Shown in pieces: positions 36,837-42,908 of a stretch of DNA of 42,908 nt. How positions within the stretch are numbered: position 1 is the stretch's first letter; each line of letters opens with the position of its first letter. The DNA lies in assembly GCA_016839365.1 (NCBI GenBank), contig JAEOUH010000004.1, positions 1-42,908 on the forward strand. The letters are read 5' to 3'. The notes beneath the pieces were generated by a model. It did not search any database. It was not told the DNA's origin and worked only from the letters and a program-made list of their open reading frames with translations. This DNA comes from Candidatus Hermodarchaeota archaeon. Lineage in GTDB: Archaea; Asgardarchaeota; Hermodarchaeia; Hermodarchaeales; Hermodarchaeaceae. The translations under genes were made by a program, and so were the position numbers.

Positions 36837-39425
36837 TCATCGAATCCGTTGTGCAATCCGATGGATTTCGCTTATAATTTCCGTTGGTGATGTGAGTTCA
36901 GCACCTAGATAGGTGCGCCCGTGCGTGATATAAGCCATGTAGAAACCTAAGAACGGTATTATCTTGTCTTCTTTTATTCCCACTTCAATGAGATTCGGCG
37001 TATTTAGTTCTTGGGCGCGTTTATGTGCCCAATCAAGAATAACCTCGTGATGCTTTTTCTGTCTTATTGGAAAGAACTCATGGTGAAGGTTGATAGTCAC
37101 AAGAGGGATTCGGTTGTTATTCATCAGGTGACACTGATGAAGCACGTCAGCAATCGCTTCAGGTAACCCAATATCAGGTGTATCGGAGTTAGTCAATTGA
37201 ATATTGGGCAGGAAATCACTAAACACAACAACAATGGGTAAGACATTGGAGTTTCGACGGCGTTCACGTTTAATGGTTTCATGGGCTCGTTTCACTCCTG
37301 CAGCTAAGGGGGTATATCCAGAGAGGCGAAGTGACATTAGCTTGGCGACCAACCGGGTCCAATTCGTAGTAGGTGCTTGTACTTCCACAGCGCCCCAATC
37401 TTTGAGGGCAATGAGTCCAACCCGATCTCGGGTACCTTCTAAACAATTCTTGAATGCAATCAAAGAGAGCTGAAGTTTATCAAAACTGCGAAGCATGGAT
37501 ACACTCAGGTCCACCACAAAGATGATGGTAAGTGGAGTCCAGCTCTGAAACCGTTTTTCCCGAACATCTGGAGGTCGAATACGAACTCTGGGTTTTTCCC
37601 GAAGAGAAAGATCTGTATGAAGAGCAGCGGCTTTAATGGTGGCAGGAATGTGAATATTTCGAGGAGAGCCTCGAGGAAGTCCGGAGCCAAGGAGCACTCC
37701 ACCTTCAGTTTCTCGGGATTGCAGAGACCCAGCCCGTCGTCCAACCTGGCGAATTGACCATTTGGGTGCCCGTTGTCGACCAAAATATCGAGGCTCAAGA
37801 AAATCTTCCAAGTCAAAGAGCGGTTTCCCTTCATCCATTCGAATGAAAGAGGAGGTAACCGATGGTGAACTTGGACTAGAGGGTTGAGAGGAAGATTTCG
37901 CTAACTTTTGTGGTGTGGAACTAACGGCAGCAGGACCTGTTGAATCACCCTCATGTTTCGCTCGACGATACTTTCCTGTAGTGTCAGGAGGTTGGCTGCC
38001 TTGGGCCAGTGCAGGCATCACTGATCCAGGGCGTTTATGATAGCGGTAAATACGTTCCAGTGCCATGACGAATCCGACTGCAATTACTCCGCCGATAACG
38101 AAATTAATGGGCCATGGAAGTGGTATAAGGAGGCCGATGGCAGCCGCGATAACCATATAGAAACATACGAACCCAGTATATGAGCAGCGTCCCCCAGGAC
38201 CACGCCTGGGTGGGGTTCCAAAAAAACGCTCACCGTCGTGACTACTGTCCAAAGGATGGTGTTGCTTGAACTTGCTGGTAAGTTTTTGATATTCATCCTT
38301 CGTGTAAGGCGCTTTGTCTTTAGCTTGGGGATTTTGCGTCTTCGTCTTTTTTCGCGCTTCCTTCATTGCATCTTGAATGTCATTTCGGTTAGGAGGTTCG
38401 AGAATACCACGCTGCCGAGTGCGATGACTGAGCGCAAGGGGCGCTACAATTTCCACATCTTCGGCTGTGATGGATGTCCGTCCATCAAACGCAGCAAAGG
38501 CCATCGCAGTCTTGGCAATCACAATATCTGGGCGAGCCCCATCAACTTGTAGTCGAGTGGTCAACTGGGCAATGACCTGCATAACTTCATCTGAAATCTC
38601 CACGGTCTTCATCTTTTCTCGAGCGGCAATGATTTCAGCTTGGAGTTTTCCTTCTTGTTCAGCCCATTTTTTATGAAGTTCTTGGGGATTCCTTTCAAAT
38701 TCAATATTTAATCGGATGATTTCAACGCGTTCTTCAGGAGAAAAGGGGCGTTGGATTGCAACGTGAAGGGGGAATCGGTCCAGTAATTGAGGACGTAGTT
38801 CTCCTTCTTCTGGGTTCATTGATCCAACAAAGATGAATCGAGCAGGATGGCTGACTGAGATGCCTTCTCGTTCAACAACATTGACACCAGTTGCTGCTGC
38901 ATCAAGAAGTGCGTCCACGATGTGGTCAGGGAGAAGATTGACCTCGTCTACATAAAGGATATTTTGGTTTGCATCAGCAAGAATTCCAGGTTTTAGAGCC
39001 GCTTCTCCTTCACGGATAGCCCGTTCTACATCTAAACTTCCGACTACACGGTCTTCAGTGGCACTTAGCGGGAGATTTACCACACGCATTTTTTGCATTT
39101 GAGTGTTCAGTTTTTTATTCTTCGCAAGTTTTGCCATACAAGTGCCACATAGTCCAGTGGGGTCATTAGGATCACAACGAAACTGGCAGTCGGTTACGAC
39201 AGGAATATCAGGCAACAGCGCAGCAAGAGAGCGAACAACGGTAGTTTTTCCTGTACCTTTTGGACCTGTAATGAGAAGGCCTCCAATGTTAGGGTTGATA
39301 GCATTGAGTAGAAGAGCGAGTTTTAGTTCGTCATGATTAACGAATGCCGTGAAGGGCAGAACGCTACGTGTAGTGTTGCTCGCTTCTGGTACCAACCCAA
39401 GAACCTCTACCTCTCCTGCCCTCAT
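36837..39425 (-). CDS. Mg-chelatase-like AAA+ ATPase / VWA fusion with central hydrophobic hairpin
   Basis: [61 protein letters not shown]; central [53 protein letters not shown]. Confidence 0.92.
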   Translation of the reverse strand: MRAGEVEVLGLVPEASNTTRSVLPFTAFVNHDELKLALLLNAINPNIGGLLITGPKGTGKTTVVRSLAALLPDIPVVTDCQFRCDPNDPTGLCGTCMAKLAKNKKLNTQMQKMRVVNLPLSATEDRVVGSLDVERAIREGEAALKPGILADANQNILYVDEVNLLPDHIVDALLDAAATGVNVVEREGISVSHPARFIFVGSMNPEEGELRPQLLDRFPLHVAIQRPFSPEERVEIIRLNIEFERNPQELHKKWAEQEGKLQAEIIAAREKMKTVEISDEVMQVIAQLTTRLQVDGARPDIVIAKTAMAFAAFDGRTSITAEDVEIVAPLALSHRTRQRGILEPPNRNDIQDAMKEARKKTKTQNPQAKDKAPYTKDEYQKLTSKFKQHHPLDSSHDGERFFGTPPRRGPGGRCSYTGFVCFYMVIAAAIGLLIPLPWPINFVIGGVIAVGFVMALERIYRYHKRPGSVMPALAQGSQPPDTTGKYRRAKHEGDSTGPAAVSSTPQKLAKSSSQPSSPSSPSVTSSFIRMDEGKPLFDLEDFLEPRYFGRQRAPKWSIRQVGRRAGSLQSRETEGGVLLGSGLPRGSPRNIHIPATIKAAALHTDLSLREKPRVRIRPPDVREKRFQSWTPLTIIFVVDLSVSMLRSFDKLQLSLIAFKNCLEGTRDRVGLIALKDWGAVEVQAPTTNWTRLVAKLMSLRLSGYTPLAAGVKRAHETIKRERRRNSNVLPIVVVFSDFLPNIQLTNSDTPDIGLPEAIADVLHQCHLMNNNRIPLVTINLHHEFFPIRQKKHHEVILDWAHKRAQELNTPNLIEVGIKEDKIIPFLGFYMAYITHGRTYLGAELTSPTEIISEIHRIAQRIR

Positions 39426-39534
39426 TCCACTTATAGAATTTTGGGAAGATGCACCACTTCCAAAGAATAGGTGATAGAAGAAGGTGAAGACATTTGGGCA
39501 AAAGCTTTAGTTTTCTGAAGTCCTCCTTTTATCC

Positions 39535-40053
39535 ATGTCAGCCCAGCCCTCGAAGGATCTCCGCAGTGGTTTAGCCGCAGCATACGAGGCAGCACGTAAC
39601 TACCTACGTTATATCCTCACCGAGCTCACCCCTGAACAAGCTTCAAAAGAGCCCGCCCCTGAGTCCCGCACGATTCTGTATTATTTAACACATATCGCCA
39701 ATTCCGAACTGTATTGGCTGGCAGCATCAGGTCGTAAAGTTGTGGTGTACGCAAAAACTGTTCCGCTAGATATTGCCAAAGACCGCTTAGAAGATGTTTG
39801 GAAACGCATCCTCAGAGAGCTTAGGGAATGTCCAGAAGAGGAACTAGTTTTTCAACCGCCAACTCAGAAAGAAAAACCGAGTCTAGGCTGGGTGGTATCT
39901 CACATCACCTTACATACATTGTATCATTCTGGTGAGATTATCTATGCACGTTATGCTGTTGGAGGATCTGATCTTCCTAACGATGAGCTTGAAGAGTATT
40001 GGGGAAAAATGATAGACTCCATTGTGTATCTAACATTTTTTACAAAACAATGA
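39535..40053 (+). CDS. DinB-like four-helix bundle protein
   Basis: SGLAAAYEAARNYLRYILTELTPEQASKEPAPESRTILYYLTHIANSELYWLAAS...VSHITLHTLYHSGEIIYAR. Confidence 0.8.
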   Translation: MSAQPSKDLRSGLAAAYEAARNYLRYILTELTPEQASKEPAPESRTILYYLTHIANSELYWLAASGRKVVVYAKTVPLDIAKDRLEDVWKRILRELRECPEEELVFQPPTQKEKPSLGWVVSHITLHTLYHSGEIIYARYAVGGSDLPNDELEEYWGKMIDSIVYLTFFTKQ

Positions 40054-40087
40054 AGTTTCCTCTTCCCTTTTCGGTCCAATCCCTTGA

Positions 40088-40618
40088 TCAAGGCACCAGC
40101 TTTTTCAGCGTTTTTTCAAATATCGAGTAAGAAGCGGGATCGAAGAGACAAAAGACAATATGGCGAAGTGTCGATTTTGTGTTCTTCACATGATCAATTG
40201 TTGTTGAAAGAATTAGATTTGCTGCTTGCGCCTTGGGAAACCCGAAAATCCCAGTGCTAATAGCAGGAAATGCGATGCTGCGTAATTGTTTACTTTCAGC
40301 AAGCTTTAACGCGTTTTCAACTGCGCTAATCAGTTTAGGCTCTTCATCTCCTTCACCCCAGCGGGGACCAACGGCATGAATTACGTACCGTGCTTTCAAA
40401 TTACCACCAGTGGTCAGGATTGCTGTCCCAACTGATGTGCCCCCAATATCATCGCATTCCCTTTGGATTGCTGGTCCTCCTCTTCGTCGAATGGCACCCG
40501 CCACACCTCCTCCCATTTGTAACGATTCATTGGCAGCATTAACAACCGCGTCAGTTGCTAGGTCAGTAATATCCCCTTGAACAAGTTCGATGGTGACTCT
40601 GTTGACCAGCTTTTGCAT
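40088..40618 (-). CDS. Macro domain (ADP-ribose-binding/hydrolase) protein
   Basis: VQGDITDLATDAVVNAANESLQMGGGVAGAIRRRGG...AFPAISTGIFGFPKAQAA. Confidence 0.96.
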   Translation of the reverse strand: MQKLVNRVTIELVQGDITDLATDAVVNAANESLQMGGGVAGAIRRRGGPAIQRECDDIGGTSVGTAILTTGGNLKARYVIHAVGPRWGEGDEEPKLISAVENALKLAESKQLRSIAFPAISTGIFGFPKAQAANLILSTTIDHVKNTKSTLRHIVFCLFDPASYSIFEKTLKKLVP

Positions 40619-40709
40619 ACTCCAACACCCATCTGACCAACCACTACGCGCAAACAGCCTAATATCTCGGATTAAAGGTTTCCCCCAATGAGAAAACAGC
40701 CCTTCAAAA

Positions 40710-41375
40710 TTACGGGAATAGGGGGAGCATTCCCCATCCAGTTATTCCTGAAATGAGTATGAACACCCAGCTGATAGCGATGAATACACCACCAGTGACA
40801 AGGAAGCCACGTTTGGCGCGAGGATCGACTAGCCCTAAATGCGCATCGAGGTATTCAGTTTTGAAGCTTAATCGCACATAATAGATGGCAGCAATTGCCA
40901 CAGGAACCCAGATGATATCAACGAAGGTGAAGAGAACAGCAATAGCTCCAGCAATTCCGAAGAGCCAGAAGTCTGCTATGACAAAGCCGACCGTTTCCCA
41001 GACTACGCCCACTATCATTGCGAGGGGTTCACGAATTCGTCCCAAAGATTTAGAGCGTCCGATGTAGCCAACGATGAGGGCTTCTGGTGCACGAACAGCA
41101 ACAATTCCAGGGATGAAGATTGCAGGTAGGCCCACCGCGGTGATCAAAACCCCTTTCCCGATGAGTTGCCCAATGGTTGTGATGATGAGTCCGAATGCTG
41201 GCCCGTAAAGAATGGAAACCGCGAAAATCAGAACTGACGAGGTATCAATTGAGCCAATAGGTGGTGGCAGCACAACGGCAAACATCGCCATAAAAGCCAT
41301 CAGAGCGCCTAGTACACCAATAGTCGCTACATACAGGGAACGGGGGGCGTGCTTTTCCGCTAGTAAATCGTTCAT
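40710..41375 (-). CDS. ECF-transporter S-component-like membrane protein
   Basis: DTSSVLIFAVSILYGPAFGLIITTIGQLIGKGVLI... multi-pass. Confidence 0.6.
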   Translation of the reverse strand: MNDLLAEKHAPRSLYVATIGVLGALMAFMAMFAVVLPPPIGSIDTSSVLIFAVSILYGPAFGLIITTIGQLIGKGVLITAVGLPAIFIPGIVAVRAPEALIVGYIGRSKSLGRIREPLAMIVGVVWETVGFVIADFWLFGIAGAIAVLFTFVDIIWVPVAIAAIYYVRLSFKTEYLDAHLGLVDPRAKRGFLVTGGVFIAISWVFILISGITGWGMLPLFP

Positions 41376-41505
41376 GGTGATTGGCTCCTCAACAAAATCC
41401 TGATTCTATACATGGCGTATATAAGCCTTGTGTAAAATGCCGTAGACTCAAAAAGGAAGAATTATCTAGAACTTTACAGGTTCAACCCAGTGAGGGATTG
41501 TTGTA

Positions 41506-42051
41506 ATGGACGACAATTCTGACAAACTCATTCACCAGCTATTTACTAACATCTCTGCTCTAACTCGCACTCGTAATTTTGGTCGATTAGTTCCAGAAGT
41601 AGGAGGGAATTTTGTGGCGTGTGAAACTGGGGCAACTAAACTATCCCAGGTTGCAGGATTGACCGGGCGTATCATTTTAGTACGAGGTGAACCAGAGCCG
41701 ATCGGTGAAGTCGAACTGGGCTGGGCACCCTTTATGGGGCGAGTCCTATTGAAAGCTCATAGCCTGAATAACACTATCCATTCAGCTGTGTCATTGAAAT
41801 ATTCTACAATTATTGTCGATGCAGCGCGTCAAGCAGAGTTACAGGTTGTGGGATTCCGTCTAGGAGAAAACAAGCCTATTCCCAATTGTATGACGTTGGA
41901 GGCACTCAATAAGTTGGGATTCGTACCAGAGGTATTATTTGACTGGGGAGCCCATGGAATCGAACCGCTCGTTGTTGTGTTTGGCGAGACCCCTGCTGTT
42001 GTCACCAAACGTGTACGAGCGATCCTATCGAAATTAGCCATTGATGAGTGA
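41506..42051 (+). CDS. thiN: ThiN-type thiamine-phosphate synthase domain protein (stand-alone)
   Basis: LVPEVGGNFVACETGATKLSQVAGLTGRIILVRGEPEPIGEVELGWAPFMGRVLLKAHSLNNTIHSAVSLKYS...VLFDWGAHGIEPLVVVFG. Confidence 0.8.
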   Translation: MDDNSDKLIHQLFTNISALTRTRNFGRLVPEVGGNFVACETGATKLSQVAGLTGRIILVRGEPEPIGEVELGWAPFMGRVLLKAHSLNNTIHSAVSLKYSTIIVDAARQAELQVVGFRLGENKPIPNCMTLEALNKLGFVPEVLFDWGAHGIEPLVVVFGETPAVVTKRVRAILSKLAIDE

Positions 42052-42811
42052 CAGGAGCTTGACCAACAATCCAAGAAAAAAATCAGAACATACAAATGAA
42101 GTGAGTCAAGCGTTTGGTGCAATTGCTCCATTCTATGATGCCTGGTACCAGTCGCCCGTCGGAGGTTATGTCTGGGCTGTTGAAACAGAAGCGATACAAG
42201 CCCTACTTCCAGAACCCCAAGGTGGAGTCGCGTTAGAAGTAGGTGTTGGAACTGGAATGATAGCAACTTTTGTCCAAAACCCCTTACTACAATTTGTGGG
42301 TGTTGATGTTGCCTGGCAAATGCTAGCTGTCGCTCATCAAAAACTCCAAAAAACGGAAAACCTACATCTAGTGCAGTCCGATGGAGAACATCTTCCTTTT
42401 CGAAAGAAATGTTTTGACCTAGTATTAGCCATGACCGTGCTTGAATTCGTTCCAGACCCGGAACAAGTTCTATCCGAGATTCATCAATGTCTACAGCCTT
42501 TTGGGCATCTTCTATTGGGAATACTCACATCAACAAACCTATGGGCCGTTGAACGACGAATCCGGAGTTTCATTCAACCTGATGTCTTCAGGTATGCCCA
42601 GTTTCCAAGCCCATGGCAGGTTATCCGCTTACTGTATCGGAATGGATTTTCACAGGTTCAGTACAGGGGCTCTGTGTATGCACCTACATTTACACCGACA
42701 CGCTTGCTTCCAAGGTTTGCTTCCTTGGAATCGACATTGGGAACAAGGTGGTTGAGTCGTGCCCTAGGTGCTTTCCTTGTGTTTTCCGCTAGACGAAGTG
42801 TGATCAGGTGA
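42044..42811 (+). CDS. Class I SAM-dependent methyltransferase
   Basis: FGAIAPFYDAWYQSPVGGYVWAVE...VALEVGVGTGMIATFV; ATG 42044 overlaps preceding stop. Confidence 0.88.
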   Translation: MSDRSLTNNPRKKSEHTNEVSQAFGAIAPFYDAWYQSPVGGYVWAVETEAIQALLPEPQGGVALEVGVGTGMIATFVQNPLLQFVGVDVAWQMLAVAHQKLQKTENLHLVQSDGEHLPFRKKCFDLVLAMTVLEFVPDPEQVLSEIHQCLQPFGHLLLGILTSTNLWAVERRIRSFIQPDVFRYAQFPSPWQVIRLLYRNGFSQVQYRGSVYAPTFTPTRLLPRFASLESTLGTRWLSRALGAFLVFSARRSVIR

Positions 42812-42908
42812 TTTGATCTGTATAGCGTGTATACGGGTCTTCTCCAGGTTTGAGACGCTCTGACTTTTCATCAGTCTCAATAATCACATGCTTCTTTTTA
42901 GTGAAAGC
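42804..42908 (-). CDS. C-terminal fragment of an unknown CDS entering from the right edge
   Basis: Minus frame open to the edge: AFTKKKHVIIETDEKSERLKPGEDPYTRYTDQIT*; overlaps the methyltransferase end by 8 nt. Confidence 0.45.
   Translation of the reverse strand, partial: AFTKKKHVIIETDEKSERLKPGEDPYTRYTDQIT

Noticed and set aside
1-42908. CRISPR arrays, tRNA/rRNA genes, IS elements/transposases, prophage genes
   Set aside because: No regularly spaced repeats, cloverleaf, rRNA-like blocks or transposase motifs recognised on either strand by reading; a tRNAscan/Infernal run would be decisive

Overview
Archaeal-looking chromosomal window, possibly Asgard/Heimdall-like (inference from gene content only: methylmalonyl-CoA mutase, kynureninase, CDC48, a longin-like protein and AOR; no phylogeny was run). 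Most of it is ordinary protein-coding DNA. The main blocks are: a propionyl/methylmalonyl-CoA module (carboxyltransferase C-terminus, biotin carrier, split mutase, MeaB), ETF beta and ferredoxin-fused ETF alpha, a kynureninase / RdhA-like Fe-S protein / methyltransferase operon, an acyl-CoA dehydrogenase, a subtilase, two tandem paralogous HTH regulators, Sir2, an AOR, and a 30-39 kb block with SPFH-like, CDC48, longin-like and Mg-chelatase/VWA genes. No tRNA, rRNA, CRISPR array or intact transposon was recognised. The least explained part is about 18.1-22.2 kb. It holds: (i) two paralogous regulators, each preceded by the same 19-nt hairpin at identical spacing from the ATG; (ii) two unlisted minus-strand microproteins (47 and 45 aa) that align without gaps; (iii) upstream of each, the element TCGATGGGAG-N6-AGTGCAAA followed by a second GTGCAAAA exactly 52 bp away, plus an inverted copy 38 bp from one of them; (iv) a roughly 122-nt element closed by a perfect 14-bp inverted repeat; and (v) a flavin-reductase-like gene broken by a single in-frame TGA. 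I propose this as a candidate undescribed regulatory/microprotein locus. Coordinates of small ORFs and motifs were counted by hand from the sequence.
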